From assembly GCA_025526915.1 (NCBI GenBank), contig JAHLKH010000120.1, positions 20,156 through 84,155 of the forward strand: DNA of 64,000 bases. The letters run 5' to 3'. Numbering within the stretch: the first letter of the stretch is position 1; every line of letters starts with the position of its first letter. Position numbers and translations under genes: made by a program. Positions 1-11,921 of the stretch are shown here, piece after piece. The stretch comes from Entophlyctis helioformis. Its lineage: Eukaryota > Chytridiomycota > Chytridiomycetes > Chytridiales > Chytriomycetaceae. The notes under the pieces are model-generated. The model was not told the origin of the DNA, ran no database searches, and worked only from the letters and a program-made list of their open reading frames with translations.

Positions 1-1098
1 GCCCGGAAGAGCAACGAGACTGCGCACAACATCCGTGTGACCCGTCAGAGTGGCCGTGTTCTTGGATCCATTCCAGAGCTTGATGGTTTTGTCGGCGGAC
101 GCTAAAGTCGACACCAAAGCCGCAGATTAGCATTGCGCTGCAGCATCGGCTAGGATGGGCTGCACAGCGACGAACCGACCTGTGGCATACAGATCCTGTC
201 CAAGGACCAAGACGCCCCAAACCGCAAAGGCGTGTCCCTTGAGCTCGTACACCTCCTTGCCGTTGCGCCAGACCTTGGCAGTCCTGTACAGATCTGTTAA
301 TGCAACAGCCACACGATGGATATGCTCACGCAGCAGGCATTCACTTGTCCCACGAGCCCGAGATCACATCGCCATTGTCGCCAACCGCCAGCACGCAGAC
401 GTTGTCGGTGTGTCCAGCAAGCGAGAGCACGGCCTCTTCGGTGTTGTTGGGGTCAAAGGCATACACCATCTTGTCTGAGCCGCCACTGTAGATCAGGCCT
501 GTGCACCGTGTTGGAGTGAGCTTGCACGCCGGTCGCTGGCCGATTGCAGAATGCGACGCATGGCAGCAGCGATGGGTTACCTAGCGGCTGGGTTGCAGAG
601 GGCGGCGCATAGGCCAGCGAGTTGACAAAGTGCTCGTGGCCCGCAAAGGCCGACTTTTGGACAAACTTGGGCTCGCCGGGAACAATGCGCTGCCAGATGA
701 TAACCTTGCGGTCTCTGGAGGCAGAAGCGAAGGTGTCGGCGTTGACGGCAACCAGGGCACGGACCTGGTGTGCCAAGCCATGTCGTGGGGCAGTGTGGTG
801 TGTTGTGTTGTGTGTGGTATGGTGGCATCGGAGCGCACAGAAGGGCAGACAGGTCGACGCATCAGCATGACTGGACAGCGAGCATAACCAGACCAGGGGG
901 CGGGGGTGGTGGCTGCACATGCGTTCAAGGCGGTGTCTCACGGCGCTGCTGGCAAAGAGGCAGCCAGGCAGACAGGCAGACAGACAGGCAGAGGGGCAAC
1001 GGCAGTGTGAGACCACGGCAACAACTCACGTCTTGCGAGTGGCCCTCGAGCACATCCGACAGGTGGAAGGCGGCAGCAGCAGAAGCAGACGCAGCCAT
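1..1098 (-). CDS. DOA1: Doa1/PLAA-type WD40 protein (Cdc48 ubiquitin adaptor), 3' part off the window
   Basis: WD40 N-terminal half of the Doa1/Ufd3/PLAA family, which binds ubiquitin and links substrates to the Cdc48/p97 segregase. The start MAASASAAAAFHLSDVLEGH at 1098 is followed by an intron with a GTGAGT donor near 1030. The next exon, about 774-585, carries VRALVAVNADTFASASRDRK, the typical first-blade SRDR motif. Further exons give blades ending in SGGSDKMVYAFDP and KVWRNGKEVYELKGH, and the leftmost one reads ASADKTIKLWNGS before the sequence runs off the edge. Only about four blades are inside the window; the PFU and PUL domains that would confirm the family should lie to the left. 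TYR1 lies upstream on the same strand and its poly(A) signal is only 42 bp from this start. Confidence 0.8.
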
Positions 1099-1140
1099 GG
1101 TTCACAAGTTGGTCAAGATCGCGGCCGGCCGCGCGCGGGC

Positions 1141-1146
1141 TTTATT
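1141..1146 (-). terminator. poly(A) signal of TYR1
   Basis: AATAAA on the minus strand, 54 nt after the TYR1 stop and 42 bp before the DOA1 start codon. Confidence 0.55.
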
Positions 1147-1199
1147 GGCAGCATGAACTGGCCGAGATGGCTCGAGTGCGTGCGCTACGAGTGTGTGCG

Positions 1200-3152
1200 C
1201 TACGAGTGCGTGCGCTCGGCAATCAGCTCGACCATCTTGGCCGACACCTGGCGTGCCTGCGGGAAGCGGTCCTGGAAAAAGACGGCCGTCGACTCGAAGC
1301 GCTGGCGGTAGGCCTCTGGGCTGCCAATGCCGATGCACTCGACCCATCCCTTGGCGGCCGTGTAGAACTCGCAGTCGTCCGGGCGGATGTTCTTGTCGTA
1401 CAGCGCTGCCTGGATCGCCTCGTCCAGCATGTCGCTGTTGCGGAACAGGTACTCGGTGATGCCCAGCAGCAGCCGAAACGGCGGTGTCTGGCAGATGAGG
1501 TGGTCGTACGGTCTGCGCGTGCCATCAGCAGCGATCGTGTCAGTGGCCAAGAACGCAGTGCACTCCGGCCATGGCTGTCTGCCGTGGGCTGGCCCCGAGG
1601 TGGCTTACTTGATTTTCAGCTGGTGCCAGCAGTCGACCATGGCCAGCAGTGACAGGTGCGAGTTCTGGTTGGCGCACCGTCAGTCGTCAGTCGCGTCCAA
1701 GCAGCCACGGCACGGCGAGTGCAGGTTTCCTTACAGGCTTGCGCTGAGACTTTGGAATGGCAGAAAGAGAAAACTGGTCGAGCAGCGAGTCGGACAGCAA
1801 GATCGGCTGGTGGTCAAAGTTGCCAAACACAAAGGTCCTGGCCTGCGCATGCTGGTGTTAGTGCCGCTGCAACCACGCTCCTTCAAGCCCAGGAAGGCAT
1901 AGCCACTTGCTTCTGGACGCGCTGGGCAAACTCGGTGGCGTTTTCTTGGATCATGAGCTTGAACAGATCCGATACCGACTTGGCATACTGCTGCACCTGA
2001 GTCAGAACATTGGGGTTCATCAGAGCAAGCCCTGGAATGGCGTCGGTCGGTAAATGATCTCACACGCACTTGGAAGAATCAGAGCAAGCACACTTGCCTG
2101 CATACACGTGCCACTTGCTTGCGTATATCCTTAGAGCCATGTTGATCTTGACATTCTCGATACCGCCTGCATACGACGGATTCTCCCACTGTCGCAAGGG
2201 CCGTGATCACCAAACGGCAGTCAGCACCTGGGCATCTGCAGCGTCCAGAGCGAGCCAGAGCGTGCCAGACCCACAGGAAAGGTCGACTGTGTCTTCCATG
2301 CCGTGCCCATGGACAAAAAGGCAACATGCGTGACAGCCTGCGTGTCTGCAGTGATGCGATCGTGCTCGTGGTAGTCCAGATACACCATGTCGGATCCCAG
2401 CGACTTGAGAATATCGACAACGAGGTCAAAGTGCTCATCGTCGCTGCGGTGCCGAATGACAACCAGCGGCTGTCCGCTTGGATTGACAAACGGTCCGTGC
2501 AGCGAATGGCAGGTCACAATGTGGACATCGTCTGGTAGGTACTTCTCAAACGCTTGGATCTCTGGCGTTTTGACGGACGTCTGCCCGCATGCGATCGCGC
2601 CGACCCTCATGGCTGGCCCATAGCGAGACACGACGGCACCAATGTGGGCCGTTTCGACGCTGAAGATGACCAGGTCGCTGCGGCGCACCACGGCGTATCC
2701 TTCGCGATGCACTGTGATGCCGTCGTCCTGCAGCTGCTCGCGCATCTCGTCGAAGCGCTCTGGCAGATCGCATGCGTTGACTCTGGTTGCGAATGCGCAG
2801 TCGGTGTCGGTGTCAGCGTCAGTGTCGTGCCAACCCTCAGATCGTGGGCCCGTTGCCTGCTGCCGCATGGCTGCAAACGGACGGCCACAGGAGGGCAACA
2901 AGAGGGCACAGCGAACGCCATTCGTGCGTGGTGCAAGTGTGTGTGCGCACCTCCAGCCGGCCTTGGCAAACATGCGCGCATACAGCTTGCCCATGTCGCC
3001 TGCGATGGCAGCCCGGCGTTAGTGGCTGTCCGTGTGCCGCCAGCGCTGCATCCCAGCAAGAGCCCGGCGTGCCACGCACCCAGACCGACGATGCCGACCT
3101 CGACACGGCTCTGCACGCCGCCGTCCGCCTGCTCGCCTCTTGCCCGCTTCAT
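1200..3152 (-). CDS. TYR1: Prephenate dehydrogenase (tyrosine biosynthesis)
   Basis: Converts prephenate to 4-hydroxyphenylpyruvate with NADP+ in the cytosol; monofunctional fungal Tyr1 type. About seven to eight exons can be joined. Exon 1 (3152-3080) gives MKRARGEQ and the Rossmann segment VGIVGLG, exon 2 (2999-2951) DMGKLYARMFAKAGWR, and exon 3 (2782-2275) the core with ACGQTSVKTPEIQAFEKYLP, HSLHGPFVNPSGQPLV and EHDRITADTQAVTHVAFLSM, all hallmarks of yeast Tyr1. Exon 4 starts at 2188 with WENPSYAGGIENVKIN. The last exon has PYDHLICQTPPFRLLLGI and ends at a TAG inside a short tandem repeat. The intron after HVYAG starts with GC (CAG|GCAAGT), a GC-AG intron. The start is the first ATG that fits the Rossmann exon; it lies 14 bp from the divergent CSN1 start, so the true start could be elsewhere. 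Confidence 0.9.
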
Positions 3153-3166
3153 CGAGATCGTGTGTG

Positions 3167-5185
3167 ATGGACGAGGACGCAGACACTCCCGTCTCAACCA
3201 CAACCTTCAGCCTCGGTGCCATTGGTGGTGCGCCGGGCAGCGGCGGCGGCGGCTCTGCGGCGGATGCCCTCGAGCTGGCCAACCTGGCGGCCATGGCGGA
3301 CGACTCTGGCGTCAAGAAGAAGCGGGTCCGTGTCAACGTCCTGTCGACGACGCTGGACCTTGAGCAGCACATGGCCAACTACAAGGGTGCGTTGTCCTGT
3401 CCTGTCCTTCCCTGTCCTGCCCTGTCCTGTCTGCCTGTCTCGTCTCGTCTCGCTCGCTCGCTCGTCGTGCTGCGTTGCTGTTCCTCGCTGTGCGTCTGGG
3501 CCATCTGGCAGCCCTGCAGACCCTGCAGCCTGCACGCGCCGTATGGCCGTGACTGGACGGTGCACCGACAGACCCTGGCGCGCTAACGTGCATGTGGCGA
3601 CCGGCCTGGCCATGGCAATCCAGACGTGAACACCCGGATCGACCGCCTGCTGTTCATTGCAGACCGCTGCGTGCCTCTCCAGATCGACGCATTCACCATG
3701 GCCCTCAAGGAGCTGCGGACAACCGTCAATGTCGAAAAGTACCAAGCTACGGTCGTGAAGCTCAACGAGGTGCTCACGATGCAGCACATGAAGCCTCTGC
3801 AGCCCGACAGCCAGTGGAAGACAGCCACGCTCACGGAATCGCGCATCAAGGCCGACCAGCTGGAAGCTGAGCTTCGCACCTACAAGGCCAACCTGATCAA
3901 GGAGAGCATCCGAGTGAGTATGGTCTGGCCGTGTCCTGCAAGAGTCTCGTATGCATCTGCCAGCGCATGCTGACTGCTGACTGGATGTTGTCTGACCGCA
4001 GATGGGCTACAACGATCTCGGCGACCACCACTACAGCACTGGCGATCTGCCCAATGCGCTCAAAAACTACGTTCGCATCAAGGACTACGGAACGACGCGC
4101 AGCCACATTCTGTCCATGTGCTTCAAGGTCATCAAGGTGCGTTGGTGTACATGGCGTCTCGTTGCGCAAACAGCTGCAACGCCTCAGTCTCGCTGACCGT
4201 CTTGGGCGTGGCTGGATTGCCGAAACAGACCAGCATCGGCATGGGCAACTTTTCTCAGGCTCAGACGTTTGTGGCCAAGGCCGAGTCGATCGTCGACCCG
4301 CCAGAGAAGGAAAAGGTGGCGACCAAGCTGGCGTCCATCTCGGGTCTCCTCAACCTCGAGGCCGGCAACTTCCGCAAGGCCGCCAAGTGCTTCCTTGATG
4401 TCCGCTTTGACCAAAGCGACGCGCTTTTCGAGGTGGGACAAGCCAGCGACCAGATGGCGTGCTGGCCGGAAGGTGCTGACCAGGCTGCCATGCACAGACA
4501 ATCTCGCCCAACGACGTTGCCATCTACGGCGCTCTGACGGCACTTGCCTCGTTTGAGCGCGCCGATCTCAAGACCAAGGTGTTTGAAAACTCCAACTTTA
4601 AGCTCTTCCTTGAGCTGGAACCCCGAGTGCGCGAGGTGCTGCACACGTTCAATGCGCTCAAGTTCCAGACGTGCATGGAGATTCTTGCCAAGATCAAGGT
4701 TTGTATGCCTGTTTGTCCGACTGTCTGTCTGTCCGACGGTCTGTATGTCTGCGGTCCAGTCCACTCGAACTAACTCGTGTGTGCGTTTGGCATGCCATGG
4801 ACGACAGAACGACCTGCTGCTCGACATGTACCTGCACGACCACATCGAGGCGCTGTACCAGCAGATCCGCAAGAAGGCGATCTTGCAGTACTTTTTCCCA
4901 TACATGTCGGTGGACATGAACAAGATGGCCACGAGCTTCAACTGCTCGGTGGCCGACATGGAGCGCGAGCTTGCGGCGCTCATTGGCGAAGGCCAGCTGC
5001 AGGCACGCATCGACAGTCTCAACAAGATCCTGCGCGCCAAGGAGTCGAACCCGCGCACCAAGCTGTATGCCAAGGCGCTGGATCTGGCTCGCGACTACAA
5101 CTTCCAGACACGGGTAGCCTTGTTGCGCGCCAAGCTATACGAGCGCGATCTGGTTGTGCAGCTGCCAGCCGGTGCTCGGCGTTGA
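3167..5185 (+). CDS. CSN1: COP9 signalosome subunit 1 (PCI domain)
   Basis: Scaffold subunit of the COP9 signalosome, which removes NEDD8 from cullins in the nucleus and cytosol. Six exons join in frame: 3167-3386, 3624-3913, 4002-4136, 4229-4432, 4498-4698 and 4808-5185 (475 aa, close to animal CSN1/GPS1). Family signatures occur in order: RIDRLLFIADRC (about residue 80), NLIKESIRMGYNDLGDHHY, SGLLNLEAGNFRKAAKCFLD, SPNDVAIYGALTALASFERA, FKLFLELEPRVREVLHTF, then the PCI winged helix NDLLLDMYLHDHIEALYQQI and YFFPYMSVDMNKMATSFNCS. The N-terminal about 50 residues are Gly/Ala-rich and unique. It diverges from TYR1 with 14 bp between start codons. CSN3 lies elsewhere in the window. Confidence 0.93.
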
Positions 5186-5239
5186 GCGCTTTCGCACACC
5201 GTCGCCGCTGCCGCCGCCGTCTCGGCCACACCCTGGCAC

Positions 5240-5245
5240 AATAAA
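5240..5245 (+). terminator. poly(A) signal of CSN1
   Basis: AATAAA 55 nt after the CSN1 stop. The 5186-5477 gap to VPS16 shows nothing else clear. Confidence 0.55.
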
Positions 5246-5477
5246 CGCACCGTTCTCGCTGCTCGCTCCAATGCCCCTGCCGATTGGCACTTGTGGGCAC
5301 CTCGTTCAACAAGAACACCATCGTTTCTCCGATCACCACCAAGCGATCTCGGTATGCTGTGTGGTGGCATGCTCGTTGATGTGCGCTGGCCACGAGCCGT
5401 CGATGCAGGCTGCTGACTCGCGGATGCCGGCATGGCACGCTGGCCCACACACAGGCATCCGAACAGACGCCCTGCAC

Positions 5478-8400
5478 ATGGCGACAGCGGCCCTGTCGTA
5501 CACCTCGCCCTGCGGCGACTGGAAGCCCCTGGACAAGAAGTTCTATCGGTGAGCCTGCTGCATCATCGGACGGCAGCCAGCGCCAAAGCTTGCACAGATG
5601 GCCCTGGTCTGGCCGTCGGTCAGGCTCGGACGTCCGACAGGCGCTGCTATGCACTGGACAGCCATTGCTCACAGATGCTGCTCCTCGACACATCCACACA
5701 CACACATACGTTCACTTGAACAGCAAGCATGAAGTCTACCGCATGATGTGGTCCAAGGTCGATCTGGCCAAGCTGTCGGTCGCCGCCGCGCCGTTTGGTG
5801 GCCCGATTGGTGAGCCACTCCCACGGAGCATCCAGCGCGCACACCTCGACTGACCGGCCCATGCACATGCATGTCTGCCTGCCTGCATCCGCAGCAACGA
5901 TCCGCAACGATCGCAAGATTGTGGCTGTCCAGGCCGTGACCGTGAGGCCGACGCTGCAGATCTACACGTCGTCGGGCAAGCTGCTCAACCAGTTCCAGTG
6001 GGACAAGGGCCGGCTGGTTGCCATGGGATGGACCGGCAAGGAGCGGCTCGTGTGTGTGATGGAGCATGGGTCCATCCGTCTCTACGACATTCACGGCGAG
6101 TTTGTGCAGATCTCTCTTGGCGAGGTAGAGACACACGAATGCGCGATGACGGCCTGGCTGGCTTGTGTGGAACCGACTGACACGCATCATCGTCTGGCCT
6201 GCTGGGGGGCGGCCTGCAGGACGCGAAAGAGTTTGGCGTGCTGGATGCCCATTTCTGGGATAATGGCGTCGTGGTGCTGACGGCCAACTTCAAGCTGATT
6301 GTCGTGGCCGACTTTGACGAGCCGCGTCCCAAGGTGCTCGCGGATCCGGGCATCTCGCAGGCGCCGCACTCGTGGGCCATTATCCCGCCCTCCATGTCTC
6401 TCAGCAAGCACGTTGAGGTCTTGCTCGCTGTGGCCAACACGATCATTGTGGTGGACGCCAAGAACGCGCAGGATCAGGCAAGAGCTGTTGGCTGTTGGCT
6501 GCTTGGCGCGGGGCTGTGATGCCTAGCTGGTCTCGGGCGTAATGTCTCGAGTGTTGTATGCTGATATCGACAGAAATGCACCAGCTGCTCCAACAAGGCC
6601 CGTTTACGCGGATGGCACTCTCGCCGAATGGTAAGTTTCTGGCGCTGTTCACGTCCGACGGTCGGCTGTGGGTCGTATCATCGGACTTTCAAAACAGTCT
6701 GGCCGAGTTTCGCACCAACTCGAGCACGCCGCCTCATCAGATGGTCTGGTGCGTTCAGCTCATACCTCATGCTAGCAACTGATGTATGAGACTCGTCCTC
6801 AGGCTCTACTCACTCTGTGTGCGCGCATGATCCAGGTGTGGCAGCGACTCTGTTCTGCTCCATTGGGAAGACACGATTCTGATGGTTGGCCCCACTGGCG
6901 ACTGGATCAAGTGAGTCTAGCTCTGGCCTCGCCGGATTATTCTGTGCGTCTGCCGATTTCATTTGGGGCTTGCGCGGGCTTACAGAGAGTAACGACAGGT
7001 ACCAATACGATGGCGTGGTGCACATGGTTACCGAGATTGACTCTGCGCGCATCATCAGCGGCACGCGCTGTGAATTGCTTGAATGCGTGCCAGGTCAGTG
7101 TTCCTGTTCGACTTGCGATCATTCTCGTGGCTACCCGACAGCTTGGCAATGGCTGATGATGCATTGCGTCTAGTCGTCACTGAGGGCATATTCAAGATTG
7201 GATCGACTGCTCCTAGCGCCATTCTGTTTGATGCGCGCGAGCATTTCGAGGTGTGTGACTCGTCGAGCTCGACTGCTTGGTGTTGGCGCGACAACTGACG
7301 CTGACGCCCCGTAACGGCACGATGGGACGGCTTCGCAGAAAGAGAGTCCCAAAGCCGACGAAAACGTGCGCAGCATCCGCCCTCAGCTGATGGAAGCCGT
7401 GATTGCGTGCATGGACGCCAGCTGCAACGAGTTTGATCCGTTTCTTCAAAAGGCGCTGCTGCGGGTGAGTCGTGTCTGCCAGGAGTAGTCGATGCGAGCG
7501 GAAAGAGCCTGTCTGACCGTTGCATGGCACTCGACAGGCAGCATCGTTTGGCAAGGCGTTCTTGGAGTCGTTCTCTGCAGACCGATTCGTGGACGTGTGC
7601 AAGACGATCCGCGTGCTGAATGCCGTGCGCGATGCGCAGATTGGCATCCCATTGACGTTTGCACAGTAGGTTTGGCCGTCTCGCTGGTTGCGGGCGGTGG
7701 CGAGACTGACTGCTGCGGCATAGGTACGTGGCCTGCTCGCCCGAGGGGCTGGTAGACAGACTCATCAACCGCCGCGAGCATCTGCTTGCACGCCGCATCT
7801 GCGAGTACCTCAAGATGCCCATTGACCGCGTCATGATTGACTGGGCGAGCGTCAAGGTCAAGCATTCGTCCGAAGACGAAGAGACGGTCTGTCGCCAGGT
7901 GGTTGAGAAGCTTGGCTCGTGCAAGGGCATTTCGTTTTCGGAAGTTGCCCGTGCCGCGTATGCTGCAGGACGCGTGCGGCTTGCCACCAAGCTGCTCAAC
8001 TACGAGCCATCGCCGGCCGACCAGGTGCCGCTGCTGCTGAGCATGCAGGAAGACGAGCTGGCGCTGGTCAAGGCGGTCGAGTCATGCGACTCTGATCTTG
8101 GTGAGAGAGGGGTCTTTGGTTTCGTGCGGTGGGCCTGCAAACCAGTCGATCAGCTGTGCCGGGCGATCACACAGAAATGGGGCAGCTAACACGAGCAACC
8201 GACCTGCCGCCAGTGTACCTGGTTCTGCTGCACATGAAGCGCAAGCTGCCGCCTGCCGACTTTTTCCGTATCGTCAGCGACAAGCCGCTGGCGTGCAGTC
8301 TTCTGGAGGCGTACTGCCGCGAACAAGACACTCAGCTGCTGCGAGACTTTTACGACCAGGACGATCGTCGTGCGGCCTCTGCCCATCTGCTGTTCCAAGA

Positions 8401-9148
8401 GAGCCACCTGGACAAGGCAAGTGGCCGTGATCGGCATGGGTGGGTTGGACGCACGCGTGCATGGGTCTGACATTTGTGGGTCGATGGCAGGATGTGCAAG
8501 TCCGGCTGATCAAGCTCAAGGCGTCGTCCAAGCTGTACAGCGAGGAGAAGGACTGCGCGTTTGAAGTCAAGGTAAGCAGGCACGCGCATGCCGTCCACAC
8601 TGCAGTCTCTGATAGCCACCATCTCTTGCCCAGGCGCTCGAAGACCAAGGCAAGCTGCTGCTGCTGCAGAGCACGCTGGAGCGCGAGCTGCAACAGCCGT
8701 TTGTGGATCTGTCCGTGGTCGACACCATCTTCAAGTGTCTGCTGCTGGGCCAGGCCAATCGTGCGCTCAAGATCAAGAACGATCTCAAGGTGGATGACCG
8801 GCGGTACGCCTGGCTTGAACTGCGTGCCACGGTCCAGAAGGAGGACTGGGACTGGCTCGACAAGGTATGTGGGATGTGGGATGTGGGATGCGGCATCCTG
8901 GTTGCTGCAGTTGCCGTGCTGCGCGGTTGGCTGACAGTCTCGTCTCCCACCACGAGCAGTTTGCAAAGGCCAATCCAAAGTTTGGGTACAAGGCCATTGT
9001 CGACGTGCTTATGGAGGCCGGCCATGGGTTCCGAGCACAGCTGTTTGTCGAGTCGCTGGCCAAGGCGATGCCTGCTGTCGCGTATGGCGAGCTCAAGGCG
9101 CATCTGGCAAGCATGCAGAAGCCCGGCACCACAGACACGCGCCGATGA
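5478..9148 (+). CDS. VPS16: VPS16, core subunit of HOPS/CORVET tethering complexes
   Basis: Class C vacuolar sorting protein needed for vacuole/endosome fusion. The start is [20 protein letters not shown] followed by FYR and, after an intron, [20 protein letters not shown] and AAPFGGPI, matching the conserved N-terminus (FYRKYELY...APYGGPI). About fourteen short exons follow. The beta-propeller half includes [29 protein letters not shown] and PPHQMVWC. The helical C-terminal half includes [71 protein letters not shown] and [20 protein letters not shown]. The stop is at 9146-9148. It runs toward HSP60, whose stop is 218 bp away. Confidence 0.93.
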
Positions 9149-9337
9149 GCCACGACGGATGGCCGACCGAGCAAGGTGCGGCAAAGGAGTGCAGATGAAT
9201 GAACAGGAAAATGATGGGAAACATGCAATGCAGTGTATGGAATGCCATCGGAAGGAGCGTTAAAAGTAGGCGTGGGTAGGCGTATTGTGGAGACAGGAGG
9301 AGGGGTGAAGGGGGGAGAAACAAGGACACAGAAATGG

Positions 9338-9343
9338 AATAAA
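9338..9343 (+). terminator. poly(A) signal of VPS16
   Basis: AATAAA about 190 nt after the VPS16 stop and only 22 bp before the HSP60 stop on the other strand. The 3' UTRs of the two convergent genes therefore probably overlap. Confidence 0.45.
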
Positions 9344-9365
9344 GTATGGAGGAGCATGCGGCGCA

Positions 9366-11599
9366 TTACATCATGCCGCCCATGCCGCCCATACCACCCA
9401 TGCCGCCCATGCCGCCCATGGGAGGGCCGGCGGCGTCCTTCTTGGGAGCATCAACAATCATGCACTCGGTGGTGGTGAGGAGCGAGGCAACACTGCTGGC
9501 ATCGCTGAGGGCCGTGCGGGTGACCTTGAAGGGGTCAATGATGCCCTCCTTGATCATGTCAACGTACTGGCCAGTCGCGGCGTTGTAGCCTGCCAAGAAC
9601 CATTGCGTGTTAGAGCCATCATCAACGGCAAGACGCGGTCAAGACGCGGTCAAGACGAGCGCGTTCCTTTGTGGTGCATTGTGGGTGCACAGCCATCGCA
9701 GACTTACCCCAGTTGAACTTGCCGTCCGAGGTGTCCTTGAGGCCGTCCTTGGGGGGAGTGTAAGCCTCGAGAAGACGGCCAACGACAACGGCACCCTCCT
9801 CGCCGGCGTTGTCGACGATGGTGCGGCACGGAGCGAGGATGGCCTTGCGGACAATGTCGACACCGAGACCCTGGTCAAAGTTGTCGGGCTTGATCGAGCT
9901 GAGGATGGTGCTCGCCTTGAGGAGAGCAGTGCCACCGCCGGGAACGATGCCCTCCTCCACAGCAGCGCGGGTGGCGTTGAGAGCGTCGACGAAGCGGTCC
10001 TTCTTCTCGCCGACCTCGACCTCGGACGAGCCGCCGACCTTGATGACGGCGACACCGCCCGAGAGCTTGGCCAGACGCTCCTGGAGCTTCTCCTTCTCGT
10101 ACTCGGAGACGGTGGCAGTGATGAGCGAGCGGAGCTGCTCGGCGCGCTGGGAGACGGCCTCCTTGGAGCCAGCGCCGTTGAGGAAGATGGTGTCGTCCTT
10201 GGTGACGGTGGCAAGGCCAGCCGAGCCAAGGTCCTCGAAGGTGCAGCGCTCGAGCTTGATGTCGAGCTCGTCGCTGAAGACGGTGCCGCCGGTGAGGATG
10301 GCCATGTCCTGGAGGATGGCCTTGCGGTTCTCACCAAAGCCGGGCGACTTGACGCAGGCAACCTGGACCTGGCCGCGTAGCTTGTTCAGGATGCAGGCGG
10401 CGAGAGCCTCGCCGTCGACGTCCTCGGCAATGACGAGCAGAGGGCGGCGACGCTGGGCCGAGATCTCGAGAGCGGGGAGAAGGTCCTGGAGGGCCGAGAT
10501 CTTGCGCTCGGAGAGGAGCACGAGGGGCTTCTCAAACTCGACCTTTTGGGTGCGGGTGTCGGTGATGAAGTAGGGCGAGATGAAGCCACGGTCGAAGCGC
10601 ATGCCTGGCGCGGTTGTTCATGGCCGAGTGCGGGGGGAAGGGGACGCAGCACGTGAGTGTTTGGGATGCGATGGGATGCGATGCTGGTGCACAGGGCATG
10701 CAAGGGGGCAGCAGGTGCACACATACAGATGCACACACACACATGCACGTACCCTCGGTGATCTCGAGCTCGTCGACCAGCGTCTTGCCCTCCTGGACAG
10801 TGATGACGCCCTCCTTGCCGACCTTTTCCATGGCGTTGGCAATGAGCAGGCCGATCTGCTTGTCGCCGTTGGCCGAGATGGTGGCGACCTGGGCAACCTC
10901 CTGCGAGGTGGTGATGGGGCGAGCGTTCTCCTTGAGGAAACGGACAACGAGGTCGACGGCCTGCTGGACGCCCTTGCGGAGGTCCATGGGGTTGACGCCG
11001 GCGGCGACGTTCTTGAGGCCCTCGGTGAAGATGGCGCGGGTGAGGATGGTGGCGGTGGTGGTGCCGTCGCCGGCGGCCTCGTTGGTCTTGTTGGCGACGT
11101 CCTGCACCAGGCGGGCGCCGAGGTTCTCGAACTTGTCCTCGAGGACAATGGACTTTGCGACGGTCACGCCGTCCTTTGTGATCTTTGGCGAGCCGTACGA
11201 CTGCTCTGTGGGTTTGACGGCGGAAGGGGGAAAGGGCAGGCGAGGGCAGGCGAGGGCAGGCGAGTGTGAGGAGGGTTGGCAGAGGGCATACAAGGCGGGC
11301 GAGGCAGGCGTGCACAGTCACAGACGGGCATGTACAGGCACAGACGGGCATCCACAGGCATGCTCAGACAGACAGAGATCACTTGAACACGCACCAATGA
11401 GCACGTTGCGGCCCTTTGGGCCGAGCGTGACGGCGACGGCGCGGGCGAGCACGTCGACGCCGCGGGCAAGGCGCTGGCGGCCCTCCTGGCCAAAGAGGAT
11501 CTCCTTGTGCGACGAGTAGGCGCGCACCGTCGAGGCGGTCGAGCGCGGGGCGGCGGCAGCGTTGCGAAGGAGCACGGCTCTGGACGCAGACGAGAACAT
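9366..11599 (-). CDS. HSP60: Mitochondrial chaperonin Hsp60
   Basis: Group I chaperonin that folds imported proteins in the mitochondrial matrix with Hsp10. Four exons join in frame: 11599-11395, 11205-10753, 10604-9708 and 9589-9366 (592 aa). The N-terminus [20 protein letters not shown] is an arginine-containing presequence, followed by [16 protein letters not shown] and [18 protein letters not shown] across intron 1, the nucleotide site [15 protein letters not shown], then [32 protein letters not shown] and the C-terminal GGM repeat ending MM. Length and motifs match the family. The gene diverges from HSP10 across a 260-bp shared promoter. Confidence 0.97.
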
Positions 11600-11859
11600 T
11601 GTGGTGGTTGTTGGGTTGGTGGTTGGCTGAGTGGTGAGTGGGGAAAGTCGCGGGAATGCGCGGAAATACGGTGCGATGTGGAAGCGGGCCGGAACGGCAT
11701 CGAACCAGCGTCGAACCAGCGTCGAACGGGCCGTCACATGCTCTGGCCGCAGGTTCTTTGGCGTTCCACGGGCTCGGCGTGCAGTCGCCGTTTTGCAGTC
11801 GTTTTGCAGTCGCAGCGAGATCTCTCCGCCAGCACCAACAACACCAACAGCAACTCACA
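11600..11859. promoter_or_regulatory. Shared divergent HSP60/HSP10 promoter
   Basis: A 260-bp interval between the two chaperonin start codons must contain both promoters. I see no perfect array of alternating nGAAn/nTTCn heat-shock pentamers, though isolated GAA/TTC triplets occur (for example around 11690-11700 and 11752-11772). An 11-bp direct repeat, CCAGCGTCGAA, is present near 11705-11730. The call rests on gene arrangement. Confidence 0.6.
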
Positions 11860-11874
11860 ATGGTGCGCGGCCGT

Positions 11875-11921
<47 letters not shown>

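Noticed and set aside
5370..5480. Possible fourth copy of the duplicated promoter element before VPS16
   Set aside because: It shares GGCTGCTGACTC and CGGCATG only; there is no paired CACGTG and no ATATGCAGGCC end.
9607..10380. Long open frames on the plus strand through HSP60
   Set aside because: Codon-bias shadows of the HSP60 coding strand (Ala/Asp/Leu-rich composition, no domain).
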